Below the pieces are notes generated by a model. The model saw nothing but the letters and a program-made list of their open reading frames with translations. It was not told where the DNA came from and searched no databases. The translations under genes were made by a program, and so were the position numbers. From Geosiphon pyriformis (lineage: Eukaryota; Glomeromycota; Glomeromycetes; Archaeosporales; Geosiphonaceae), in the NCBI GenBank assembly GCA_016748015.1, contig JAAOMT010000563.1, positions 273,924 through 337,923 of the forward strand: a DNA stretch of 64,000 bases. The letters are read 5' to 3'. This document shows, one piece after another, positions 11,148-21,594 of this stretch; position 1 is the first letter of the stretch, and every line of letters begins with the position of its first letter.

Positions 11148-12081
11148 ATGAAAAAGACTTTATTTTTGCAACTTACCATAGTCAGCTATTTTTTGTAAGG
11201 GTATATGAGATTTAGCCCTAATCACTTCTATCTTCTTACTTGAACACATGTTCTATATTTGCGCAAAAGGTTACTGGGAACCATAGATGTCAGAGCAGTA
11301 AACCATCAAGGAAATGTTGATTCACCTATGGTGATACGACGAAACCATCATGTGGTTCGCCAAGAAGGACAATCCAAACCAGCTCTACTAAAACCCCCTG
11401 ATTTTAAAAAGGGTGAAGAGAAAGAGATAGAGAATAGTGGTATAATAAAAAATATAACACTAGAACATGATCAGGTCACTAGTAAAAATGCAAACGAGAT
11501 CTTGGAGAATCATAATATAATCAACCACAAAGGGGACAAAAATTCTGAAGAGAATAAACAGAATGATTCTGAAAAAGATTCAATTGAAAAATATAATAAA
11601 GACTATGTTACAGATCAAACCCCAAAGCCGGAATGTTATCCAACTGGAGCCTGCCAATCTTGTTCAGTTTTGGAAATGGTGAGTCAGCAGGTAAAAAATT
11701 TATAGGTTTAACTTTGATATTACATATTAACTTTTGGCACCCTCAGAATACCGAGGATTATTGTCAGTCTGGATATAAATACCCTGTTCAATGTGTATGG
11801 CCTTCCTTAGTAGCAAATCAAAGTTCAAGTATCCCAAAATTTCAGCCTTGTCCACGAATCAAAAGCGTGGAAATATTCAAATTTTTCAAATTTCAGGTTT
11901 GTCATTTACCTAATCATGAAGAAATGGTGGAAATGATCCAATTAATTTTATTAATTCTACTTTCACTTAGTTTCTCAATATTTTTTTGGCTGTCATGACT
12001 TTTAGCTTTTTAATATGGAGAAGGAAAAAACTTACAGTTGAAGGTTATAGGAGATTGGCTAGAAGAATAGGAGATCCTTAA
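11148..12081 (+). CDS. JTB-like single-pass membrane protein
   Basis: Four exons (11148-11194, 11270-11678, 11747-11896, 11971-12081) give 238 residues. The first exon is only 47 nt and encodes most of a signal peptide (MKKTLFLQLTIVSYFL...), completed in exon 2 with a likely cleavage after VRA; without it exon 2 has no ATG. A polar, low-complexity lumenal region (about residues 25-135) follows. Then comes a Cys-rich module with C138, C144, C147, C158, C168 and C187 in the order seen in Jumping Translocation Breakpoint (JTB) proteins: C-x5-C-x2-C, then C-x-x-G-Y, then C. A transmembrane helix at about 203-219 and a basic cytosolic tail (WRRKK...) end the protein. JTB proteins in animals are linked to mitochondrial and cell-division functions; the role in fungi is not clear. 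Assignment rests on architecture and Cys spacing seen by eye. Confidence 0.68.
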
Positions 12082-12266
12082 AAAGAATTTATAGGGACAT
12101 ATTTTTATAACAGATATTTTCTACTTTGTTATCATTGGCCGAAATCTTACAGATTATATATTCTCTATGTTAACTTGAAGAGCTGTAGATAGAAAAATAA
12201 ATAGATGTATCAAAACTGATTCACCATTTATTTATATGATCTCAATACTGTATTGCAAAAAATCAA

Positions 12267-13460
12267 TTACTTACCCTCTGGTAACTTTTCTCCGCAAGGA
12301 CCAATACTAGAGATCAAAAAATTGGAAATGTTAAAAATTACGTATATATTTCAAAGCAGGCATAACTTTCAACATACAATTCAAAATTAAACCCGCCCAT
12401 CTCTTCGATATTAAAATTCGCAACTTTCCCGCCTTTTTCAAGAATATATGAAGCATATCCCGCTGCTGGATATACCAGGCCTGACTAAGAAATTAGCAAG
12501 TTGAATTATAAGTATGGAACATCGAATTAGTTGAAGAAAATTTATTAGGATCATTACCGTTCCAATCACTAGAAGCAAATCACAACGATCCAATTCTTCA
12601 TGAATACGGCTCGCTACTGACTCTTCCAAGTTTTCATTGAACCAGACAACATGTGGTCTCAGCAATCCTTTACATTTGGTACAGCAAGGGAGTTGTTCTA
12701 TTGGTATATCAGACTCGAATGTTAAATCCTCTGTCCCCTTTAAAGATGTTGCAATCGGAGAATCTCGATTAGCGCATATATCACCACACGCAGTACAACG
12801 CGTTTTGAATAAAGATCCATGCATTTCAATCAGATTCTGAATAACACCAGTGGAGAGACCATCAACATTTTGTGTGATTAATGCAAATGTTTGATTGCGA
12901 GGCACCTCTGCGAGAATTTTTTTCTCGAACGCTTCTAAAGCTTTGTGAGCGCGGTTTGGCTGCTTCGTAAGAACCAATTCGCGTCTAATAAATTGAGGTA
13001 GTTTTATATTTGTGTTTTCGAAAGTAAACACAATTCTTTATATAATACCTATAATGATAAAATTGCCATACACAAGAGGGATTATTTCTGAAGGCCTGAA
13101 AACAATGTAAAAAGTAGAACCATGAGTACATCGTTCTTTGGATAAATTTGCAAGACAATACTTACCGAAGGAGTAGCCAATTCAGTTGCCTGAAAATTTC
13201 TCCACCAGCCTAAATATTATTCAATATTTAGGAGCAAGCAAAAATATTTCTCAACAGTTTGCACAGGGTCTTTCGGATGATTACATACCCCCTTCCCCCC
13301 TGAAAGTCTAGAGGTTGCGTCGTATAAGTGTATAAACTGAAATTTCAATTTAAAACTAACCACACACCGGAATCCCGGACTCAGCGCTCAAACCAGCACC
13401 ACATAATGCCACAATGTGCTTAGCCGATTTGAGGACTTGATGAAAATTGTCTGTAGACAT
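12267..13460 (-). CDS. SIRT5-type (class III) NAD-dependent protein deacylase
   Basis: Seven exons (13460-13368, 13307-13289, 13209-13166, 13095-13049, 12984-12558, 12484-12378, 12306-12267) give 258 residues. Visible motifs: NAD-binding GAGLSAESGIP at 21-31, TFRG at 32-35, TQNVDGLS at 105-112, catalytic His123 in EMHGSLFKTRC, zinc cysteines 131, 134, 169 and 172, and HVVWFNENL near 179. The pair Tyr65/Arg68 in FYHYRRE matches the Tyr102/Arg105 pair that lets human SIRT5 bind succinyl- and malonyl-lysine, so a desuccinylase/demalonylase is more likely than a deacetylase. No mitochondrial presequence is evident because the Rossmann fold starts almost at residue 10. Exon 2 is a 19-nt microexon that supplies TFRGEG. 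The stop is read at GK-stop; a GTAAGT overlapping it leaves a small chance of a further exon. Confidence 0.9.
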
Positions 13461-13668
13461 TTTGATTTTCCTCAAGGACAAGTTTTTAGGTACATTAGAT
13501 TGTTTTGGTCACGTGTAAAAAGTGCACAGTTTACATTTACTCTGAAACAATATCTATTTTATTATTGGCTATTCTTTAAATGCATGCTCTCTCTAAGTAC
13601 CCGTCCCAAGGGCGTATTCATGATCAGATAAGAAAAAGTGCAAGATACCGAATAATTTACAGCCTTTA
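13461..13668. promoter_or_regulatory. SIRT5 gene upstream region
   Basis: Short interval of 208 bases between the sirtuin start and the stop of the next minus-strand gene, presumably the sirtuin promoter together with the upstream gene's 3' UTR. No specific motif recognised. Confidence 0.35.
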
Positions 13669-14047
13669 TTAACTCAACACACATTTTTCGAAGAGTCTTG
13701 AACATCTTAAATGCCCCGAGAAGGTATTCTTGATCTGAAACTCCAAGAAGGATCTTGCTCCCTCAATGGCCTCAAAGTCAAGAAGTCTATCAGCAATATA
13801 TATTATCCCGTCAATTTTGCGATCAGTGAGCTTTCTTATTTTGTATTTGCTTCCCGACCACGGTTCTTTCCCCAATGATGGTGCATCAGTTTGTATTGTG
13901 TTCTTATTAAAGGAGAATCTTGGTTTTGAAAAATGACCTCTTTTAATCTAAAATTTACATTTATATCTAAAAACATTGTAATGGGAAACTCTACAATTAT
14001 ATTAAAAAAGGTAAAATTGTGCAGTAGAAAATATCATTATTTACCAT
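13669..14047 (-). CDS. Small unknown protein, start codon on its own exon
   Basis: A minus-strand open frame of 93 codons including the stop (13947-13669) begins right after a plausible acceptor (AAATTTTAG) and has no ATG of its own. The sequence ATG followed by GTAAAT at 14047-14042 gives a start codon plus donor in the right phase, so a two-exon gene of 93 residues is possible: Met, then IKRGHFSKPRFSFNK and so on. The product is basic, with no signal peptide, no membrane segment and a single pair of cysteines near the C-terminus. I do not recognise the family. The start would lie only 25 bases downstream of the CDC6 stop codon. It could instead be an alternative 3' exon of the CDC6 transcript or a chance frame. 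Confidence 0.35.
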
Positions 14048-14071
14048 AAATCTAAATCTTGAAAGATGTCA

Positions 14072-15756
14072 TCATAGTAAATTCCTGACGAGTGGAAGAT
14101 CCTTTGTGGCTTCCCTCAAATCATTTGCCAAAATATCTGTAACTAATTTCCGGTCTTCAGCTCGCTTTGCTTTGCTTAATTTCAACAAACCATTTGATTC
14201 GCACGCTGCAACCAAGTCTGGAAACTCGGTTCGAGTGAGAGGATCAATGAAATTATTTTTACACAGAGTTTGATAGAATTGAAATACCTAATAATAGAAT
14301 CATATTAATTAGGAAGAATAAATTTTTGTACCAATACATATCAACGAAAGAGAAAAGACAAATACCGACCTTTCCCGTAGTCATGTTATTGGTATTACTA
14401 TATTTCTTCTTCATCAAAGTCAAGCAACATAGTAATACCTTTTGTTGAAGTGTCAAATTTCGGAGTCTCTGAACAGCCTGATTGGTGATAAACGCTTCGT
14501 TTGCAATCTTTGAGATATGAACAACTGATACTTTGTCAACCTTGGCATCCTCATCTATGGATTGCAAAGCCAGTTGACATATTTCCATTGCTTGACGAAC
14601 ATCACCACCTTCAGATGCAACTTTTCTAGCGCACAGCTCAACCGCTTGTACATCCATCAAAGTGGTTTCACCAGCGCCAACGGATTTCAAACGGTCTTGA
14701 ATTATTGCCGATATCTCGGAAGATTGATACACTCTAAAGGTGAGGGCTTCCACGGAAACTTTTAAATGAAATCATACTGTTATATCTATCATTAAAATGT
14801 TTTGTGATAATTCATAAAAGGGCAAAAATATTTACTATTTTTGGCACTAAGACGAGGAAGCAATCTTTTTTCAAGATTTATCTCATTCGCAATGGCAATC
14901 ATTACCATTTTTCCATCGGAGAAGGCGCTGTATTCAAAGAGGGAGTATAGCATTTCGGGATCCATTTCAAAGAGGTTATCAACCTCGTCTAAAATGAGAA
15001 GGCTTGGGATACCCAAAATTCATTAGTTTTTGCATAAAATCTCCCCGGTCAAACAAAATATCAGATATACTTACTACATCATACTAGCATTAGCGTCGGT
15101 CACGAGTGCTTCAAATTCCTTTTGTGCATCTTCGCGTCTTTTTATGACTTTACCCGCCATACGTTTGCACAACTCAAGATAAAGGTTTTTCGCAAAAATC
15201 ATATTGAAATTCAGTTCAATAAGAATTAAATCCTCCGAATCATCTAATTCAAGTTCTTTACAAACAGCGTGAACCAAAGCGGTTTTCCCGGTACCAGGAC
15301 TCCCAGAAATATAAAGTCGCCCTGGTTTTTGGTCTTCTAATGTGTGTGATTTCAAAAACTTCTTAATTGCAGCGCGTTCCATTTCACGTCCAACTATTCT
15401 TGCAGGTTGTGCTGAACGGCTGAACATGGACTTTGCAGCCACAAGTAAGTTGTTTGTTGCTGGAAGTGAAAGACAGATATTATGTTAAATAATTACTGGC
15501 TAGGCTCGCAAGACAAAGACCACTTAATTATGAATAGTATTAAAGTCCTACCATTTTGAACGATTTTTGGACGTTTAAGCCTACCTATGAGTTCAGATCA
15601 ATGAAATAATGCTTTATTTCAGCAAAAAATGGGAAAACTAGCTAGGGACTCAGATTAAGACTCACACTAAGTACCATTTGTATTTTTATCTTTTTCTGTG
15701 TTTTCTGTACGCCTCTTCTTGCTAACAAGCCATGGAAGTTTTGTTTGAGACGCCAT
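14072..15756 (-). CDS. CDC6: CDC6/Cdc18-like replication licensing AAA+ ATPase
   Basis: Six exons (15756-15675, 15584-15552, 15459-15075, 15002-14836, 14758-14370, 14287-14072) give 423 residues. It belongs to the ORC1/CDC6 family, which loads the MCM helicase at replication origins in the nucleus. Walker A GSPGTGKT is at 91-98, Walker B LLILDEVD at 168-175, sensor-like IAIANEINLEKRLLPRL follows, and the C-terminal winged-helix region contains FQFYQTLCKNNFIDPL. The N-terminus is short and basic (SKKRRT), which could serve as a nuclear signal. Length and the lack of a BAH domain favour CDC6 over ORC1. The donor of exon 5 is GTCGGT and the acceptor of exon 4 (CCCAAG) lacks a pyrimidine tract; both are required by phase, so they are probably right but weak. 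The stop is TGA, showing that TGA is a stop codon in this genome. Confidence 0.85.
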
Positions 15757-16177
15757 ATTTTCTAAATCCCAAGGCACGACACTTGCTTAAAACTCAAAGT
15801 CGAAATTACTGATTTGAAAATTTTGGAAGATTTCAAAACCTCTCTATCACATGATTCTCACAGATGGTTTTCTCGCGCACCTGACACAATTATGGGTTAA
15901 CGACTAAATTTTTTAATTAGTGAAATTCAATGTATGACACAACTTTAATTCAATCAAATAAATTTTTAAACACTCATCGTCATCAATTTCTAATGTTTAT
16001 ATATTCCAGGAAATATCCGAGATGATTTACGAATTATCGAAATCAGAATTCTCCACAATTTCGGTTAGAGATAATTTCTCCCAGCCCAAATATTACGGAA
16101 TAAGATTCACAAGAGTAATTAAAACCTCAAAACAAACAGTGATCAAAAATCTAAATCAGTTTATTAAACAGCGTAAT
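15757..16177. promoter_or_regulatory. CDC6 upstream region
   Basis: The 421 bases between the WBP4-like stop and the CDC6 start. It contains no convincing gene; a plus-strand frame at 16022-16225 is antisense to the WBP4-like 3' end and has no coding look. No MluI cell-cycle box (ACGCGT) is visible in the interval. Confidence 0.4.
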
Positions 16178-17217
16178 TTACTCGGATCTTTTCCGAATGT
16201 TTCTAATCTTTTTCTGACTGCTTAATTTTCTTTTTTTCAACGAGACTTTTTCTTCGTTGCTTCCATTACTAACAATATCGAGAGTTTTTTCCACTATTTT
16301 AAAATTTCGCAGATCATCAGGGTCATCATCCTCCTCCTCATCGTCACTCAAAAAACCAGTATCAGCAGTATCTCCAGAAAGTAATTTTCCATTCTCATCA
16401 ATTTTCCTTGGCGGTGATGGTGGCGGTGGTGGAGTCACAGGTCTCCATTTACCGATCACAGGAACAGATCCATCATTAGGATTTTCCTCTTCCTCAGTTA
16501 CAGGCATTGGAATTATTACTTCTGTAGATACTACTGCCGCTGTTGTTTCTCTTACTGAAATATTATTCGGCATTGTGGATGGTTGGAATGATGATGAAGA
16601 GGTGAACGAAGAAAAAGTGTCCGGTAATAGTGGTAAAGGTGTATTATAATAAGCATCTCTTTCATCAGTAGATGGGGGCGGTGCACTAGCAACAGCCGTA
16701 TTAATGGCTGTTTTTAAAGCAGTCATAGATGAACCAGTTGTTGCTAATCCGACATCCTTTTTGTACTGTTTCATCGCAGCCTTTTAAATAATAATTTTTT
16801 GATGGAAATTTAAGACGGCTGTTAGCGTTCTTAATTCCAAAAAACAAACTGCGATTACCAACCCTATTAATTCTTTCTAACTCTCGTTTCATTTTATCAT
16901 CATCTTTCTTATTTTCCTCTTCACGTCTATGAACATCGCGCAAAAATCTTTCTACATTTTCTCGATGTTTTTTGCCGTTTTCATGCATCAAACGACTCTT
17001 TACATATATTTTAAAAAAATTAATTTGTTCTCAATGATCACGTAAGATTCTAAATGGAATGAAAAGGTTACATACAGGCTTATTGTCAGCAATATATATT
17101 CGGCAATATCGACACCAGTGTTTTGCTTGGGATACCCAGTAGTCTGACCTATAGAGAGAGAGGGTTTTAGAAGATTTAATAGTAAAAAATATAAAGCAAA
17201 TAGTCTTAAACTTACAT
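16178..17217 (-). CDS. WBP4/FBP21-like splicing factor, start codon split by an intron
   Basis: Exons 17217-17216 (only the bases AT), 17148-17076, 16997-16863 and 16780-16178 give 270 residues. The N-terminus has a U1/matrin-type zinc finger with C13, C16, H30 and H36 in the order typical of WW-domain-binding protein 4, a spliceosome component (SDYWVSQ... then IADNKP, then HENGKKHRENV). A charged helix (about 38-75) follows, then a Ser/Thr/Pro-rich stretch, the conserved GKWRPVTPPPPPSPPRK segment, an acidic patch and a basic tail ending RNIRKRSE. No WW domain is visible, unlike animal WBP4. The ATG is made by joining AT (donor GTAAGT) to G (acceptor CTATAG). No ATG in frame lies in exon 2 before the conserved YW, so the split start is the best model. 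Confidence 0.82.
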
Positions 17218-17539
17218 TGCAAAAAATAAAAAATTGCAGATTTAATAAATGATGTTTTATTTTCTTAAAGCGAAAGTTTGAGTTTTGAGACAAACATAGG
17301 TAGCACAAAACTCTAAATGTTTAAAATCCCTCATTATGACATCATTTATAAGTCATGAACTTTAAAAACGCGAATTTTTTGCAAGTTAGATTATAGAAGA
17401 GACAAAACGCGCCTTATAAATAGCCTTTCACTTTCAGACAATAAAATGCTAATAAGATTTATCTTAACTTTTACCATATTCATTTTTCGAATCAGGGTTT
17501 CTTTCCGACTCAAATTATTCTAATTATATACGCTAAACA
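17218..17539. promoter_or_regulatory. Divergent promoter interval (WBP4-like / zinc-ribbon)
   Basis: The 322 bases between two divergent starts. Part must be 5' UTR of the WBP4-like gene, because its first exon contains just two coding bases. No strong core promoter motif recognised. Confidence 0.4.
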
Positions 17540-17923
17540 ATGTTTTTTTTTTTCTTGGGTAAGCATAAAAACAATCAATTGAAGTTAAAAGCTTAAACGT
17601 GTACTGCGGATTCCTCTCCGTCAGTAACTGATAAAAAGTCGTCTTTATTATCAATATGTTACAAATCATTATTCTTTCAACACCTTACCTCTAAATTCCT
17701 ATCATACACAGGCGGCCTAAGCTCGAAACTCACCCGTCTATCAACTCCGAACCCAGCCCACTGTCCAAATTGTTTTGCCCCAACCATGTACCAATACAAA
17801 TCAGCTAAAGTTCTCTCCATATTTTTCATTCCAATTTTCAAATTCCATAAGAAAATATTATGGATTTGTGAACGATGCGGATGTATTCAAACAGAACGTC
17901 CCAATGACGGGACGGGTCGTTAA
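17540..17923 (+). CDS. Small zinc-ribbon protein (zinc-ribbon_15 type)
   Basis: Two exons (17540-17558, 17712-17923) give 76 residues. Exon 1 is 19 nt and encodes MFFFFLG, an N-terminus common in this fungal family. The body carries a zinc ribbon with C24-P-N-C27 and C59-E-R-C62-G-C64. Between the two knuckles lies a hydrophobic stretch that includes SIFFIPIFKFHKKILWIC, in which the pattern F-F-I-P is characteristic. The function of the family is unknown; the short hydrophobic centre may be buried in the fold and need not be a membrane helix. The reverse strand has an open frame over the same DNA, which I reject because the two CxxC pairs and splice phase support the plus strand. Confidence 0.8.
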
Positions 17924-18393
17924 GATCACATAAATTTTTGAGCATTACTTAAAAATGTCCAAGTTGTGAGAAACAGACTAACGTCCCGGGATGTTATTAG
18001 TTTAGCTCTTGTGAATCTGAGGCTAACAATAACTTAATTGTTGTATACTTGGTTCACCTTTGCATTTCATTTTCTAGTTTGCACATTCATTCGGATATTT
18101 AAAAAACTTTTTTTATATAATTATAGTATTTTGCGAAGTAATTGGCTCTGGATTAGGAATATTGTTAAATTCCCCGTGGAAGATCAATATTTGATGATGG
18201 AATGATTTTAGATTCCTTACGAAAAAAAGTTTATAGAAAATAAAAACTTGTATCTGCGCTTAGATTCCCCTTTTCTAAAAATTCAACCCCAGAAGCCATC
18301 TCTAAATTTTTCTAATAGGAAATATCGCGTATTAAATGATTGTATGTTATATTTTCAGATTAAGGGTAGATCAAATTACGAGCCTAGTCTAGT
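17924..18393. other. Convergent intergenic region
   Basis: The 470 bases between the stops of the zinc-ribbon gene and OST3/OST6. Should hold both 3' UTRs. No further gene seen. Confidence 0.5.
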
Positions 18394-19949
18394 CTATATA
18401 AATAAGCGGAACGGATAACCTGGGTACTTAATCCTAAAAAGAGCAAACAAGAAACTGAACATGACAATCAAAATGCCCATCCATAACTGTAAAAATTCAT
18501 GATAGATAGGGTTGTTAGAAAAATCGATTCAATTTCTAATAATGAAACAGTCTTGGCTTACATATACTCCAAATCGTTGTTTTGTTTTATTTTCAAATTT
18601 CGGGACTGACACTATGAGGGACACGACAGAAAAAGCACAGAACCCGTCTGTATTGCCAAAAATAAATGGGGTTTGTATCGAAACCATTTCATGGAGCTTG
18701 AAAATAGAAAATTTGTAGGAATCAGTCTTACATAGAATCGCCACGATTTGGCTTTCCAAGCCATACTGACTTTGAAAGCCAGCAGCGACGTAGTTGATGC
18801 TTCCGCCAGTAGAAGTTATGTAAGGTGGAGTGCGGATATGATTCCACATATGGCCCGAAATCATCATAAGAATAATTACCTAGTAAAAGTTGGTTTAATA
18901 TGACAAAATAAATGAAGCATAATAGTATAAACTCACAAGATTAAAATATATAAAGTTTCACCAATGATAGAGCAGCCCAGGTATTCTTGTTTTGAAATGC
19001 CTTTTGTATAGTGGGAAATATCAATTTAAAAACAGCCAACGCTCCAATTAAAAAGAAGGAAATCAACATCATCAGAGAATAATTTGGTGGACGTTTCACT
19101 GGTACAGATGTTCCCAACTGAATAGCTAAGTAAGAAGCAAAATTTTCACCACCAAATCCTCTTTTTTGAATAATGAGTGCAGAGAAAAAAGCAATTCTGT
19201 TAATAAAAACAATATAAAATTACAAAAGCTTAACTCTATATTCAAAAAATTATCACTTAGTAGCGAAATCATAGCGATCTGGCTCTGAGACATCTTTAGC
19301 GAAGGAACCATCTGTTGCTGGGTAATACCAACATGAAGGGGCTGTGGTTTGCTTCAGCTGCATATATTTTTAATTTGTTAATTGTTATTGCGGGTGTTGT
19401 CCAATCTGGCTTTCAGGTACGAGAAATTGAATACCTTGGTGAAGATTTCTCTACCATTCTTGAAATCTAAAATGCCAAAGTAGAGCCGTGAGGGCAATTT
19501 GGTGGTTTGCCAACTACGAGCGACTAATCGAAACTCTGGATCAAATTCCCTGAAATTAATAAAAAAATCAATAGCCGTTACTTCTTATGAAGAATAAATT
19601 TAGTCCTAATCGACTCTTAAAACTGTGGAAAGGTACAATAATTTAGGGGTTCACTACTTCAAAAATAAACTCCTTGAAACTTTTGGCGCAATTACCTGCA
19701 TGGTTGACAATTTATACTGGAGTCCAACGCAGTTAGCAACACCACAAAAGAATAATTACGAGGCTTGGCAAGAAACTCATCAAATAAGTCAGAATTAAGT
19801 TCTACGACACCGTCATGTTTAATCACTTGTTCATTAAGCTTATGTAGCTTACGTTCTAGGGCTAGTGGTTTTGCGGCAAAGGAAAATTGTAGTGAGCATA
19901 AAATTATAAGGAACACGGAAAAAATTATATCAAGACGTTTGACAGCCAT
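18394..19949 (-). CDS. OST3: Oligosaccharyltransferase subunit OST3/OST6
   Basis: Seven exons (19949-19696, 19549-19435, 19357-19257, 19196-18962, 18879-18732, 18647-18562, 18486-18394) give 343 residues. The protein is the ER-resident thioredoxin-like subunit of the N-glycosylation complex. A signal peptide occupies residues 1-25, the lumenal thioredoxin-fold domain has the redox motif CQPC at 81-84, and four hydrophobic transmembrane segments follow (including SGHMWNHIR between helices). The C-terminus is FRIKYPGYPFRLFI. An ATG-less frame continues upstream of 19949, but the Met there is followed by a proper signal sequence, so it is taken as the start. Yeast has two paralogues, OST3 and OST6; sequence alone does not decide which is closer. 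It is divergent from USE1, with 213 bases between starts. Confidence 0.92.
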
Positions 19950-20162
19950 AGTGTCTCGAATGAGTAGGTAGGTAAGGATTTTGCTATATAAATTTGTGTA
20001 TTTCCGTTTTAGGCAACTGGAAAATAAAATTTTAGCCAATAGGAGCCCAACACCAAGTTTTTTCAACTTCTATTTTTGAATGATTCAAATTCAAAATTTC
20101 TTTCCTTTCGCATATTTCCCATTGCCCTTTTTTGAATCTTTGCCTCAATTTTAATATGAATA

Positions 20163-21594
20163 ATGCCATCCATAGTGAAATCCACCCCGACAAAGCTAGA
20201 AGTAAACCTTCGTCGGCTTTTGTCTGTTTGTGAAGCTCAAATATCCCAACAAAATGGTTTAATACGTGGCCCTGAGAAATTGAAATTTATCATGGTATTT
20301 CTTACAGCAGCTCCTCTTACTTGTGTGCATTTTATTATAATACCTCTTAAAAAAAAAATCAATTGTATATAGAACATTAAGCACCTAAAAAAATTGTTGG
20401 AAAACCTTGAAAAGGATACAAACGCGTATGTCGGTGCTTTTCCTTTCTTCCTTGCTTTATGGCTACCTTAAATTTTACCACCTCATTAAAAAGAAATTTA
20501 GATAAAACAGCAATTAGTGAATACGGGCGAAAAATTCAAAGATTGCTGCATATTGTTGATGAATTCAAACTGGTGGGAGCGGTTGGGTAAAATATTCCCA
20601 ACTTATTTCATATTTATATTCATTAGTTAATTCTAAAATTTCAAATTCTAAGATCTCACCTGTAAATCGTACCTTCTCCCAAGCACGTTTTACCAAAAAT
20701 GCTTATCAATCACAGAACGAAAAAAATAAGGAAAATGAGTTGGAACTTAAATTGGTCCGGCAGGCCGAGAATGAATTGAAAAAAGAGTTATTTCAGGTTT
20801 GCTTTAATGAATTTGTCAAATGGATCAAAATCGATATTCTATTGTGACTAAGCAACCTGAATCTTTTCTTGTCAGGCTCCGCATGCTTTTTTACACGAGC
20901 CTGAGGATCTAAAATCAGCACAGGAAAAGCGAATAGGCATAGATGAATATTATTTACATGCTTTGTATCGTATTCTTTGTTCTAATTTTAATGATTGCAA
21001 TCCTAGAATTATTTTCATCTGAATCTTTGCAAGCCGAAGTACGACAACGAAGGTCAGGCCATATTCCAATTTATACAAAAATATATTATTGTCATAGTTA
21101 ATTAGTATTTCCATATCCATATCCAATATTCATACTTACATGTCTCAAAAAAAGAGCTGGGAAATTTGTTGTTGAAGAAACCAGCAGCAGCATGGAATCA
21201 ATCTTACAATACCACCAGCAGACCCAGGAAGAACTGACGCAGGATTTGGTCAAAATGGCAGAACGGTTAAAAATGAATTCTTTCTCTTTCAGCGATATAC
21301 TCAAGAGAGACGAGAAGGTGCATCTCAGAAAATTACAACAAGCGATACCTCCTTACCTTCAATTTAAATGATTTTAAAGCTTTCAATTTAAATTTCATAA
21401 AGATACTTGACGAAGCGCAATCGATTCTCACGGGTAACTTGGATCGGTTAAAGGAGGAGAAGAGTCGCCTGAACCGTTATGCTGGCCAATCCAGTAAGAC
21501 AACTTGGTTGGTCTGGTTTGTTGTAATCTTTGTTTGCGTCACTTTTGTACTAATGTTCCTGTTGATCCGAGTATCCAAAGGATCCAGAATATAA
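20163..21594 (+). CDS. USE1: USE1-type Qc SNARE (Golgi-to-ER retrograde transport)
   Basis: Model: exons 20163-20294, 20382-20425, 20494-20572, 20653-20796, 20876-20969, 21007-21052, 21155-21317, 21403-21594, giving 297 residues. USE1 acts in the ER SNARE complex that receives COPI vesicles. The N-terminus (NLRRLLSVCEAQISQQNG) and central helices fit. The SNARE helix starts at MESILQYHQQTQEELTQDL and runs through NLDRLKEEKSRLNRYAGQ. A single C-terminal membrane anchor (WFVVIFVCVTFVLMFLLIR) ends the protein, with a short SKGSRI tail. The C-terminal 120 residues are the firm part. The intron between exons 5 and 6 would be only 37 nt, which is unusually short, so the middle of the model is less certain. 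Confidence 0.82.

Noticed and set aside
17690-17833. Minus-strand frame reading MKNMERTLADLYWYM and onward, opposite the zinc-ribbon gene
   Set aside because: The plus strand has two CxxC pairs, a matching splice phase and a family-typical N-terminus; the minus-strand frame has no matching downstream exon in phase.
19949-20066. Upstream extension of the OST3/OST6 frame to about 20066
   Set aside because: It has no ATG start and lies before a Met followed by a good signal peptide; it is 5' UTR or promoter.
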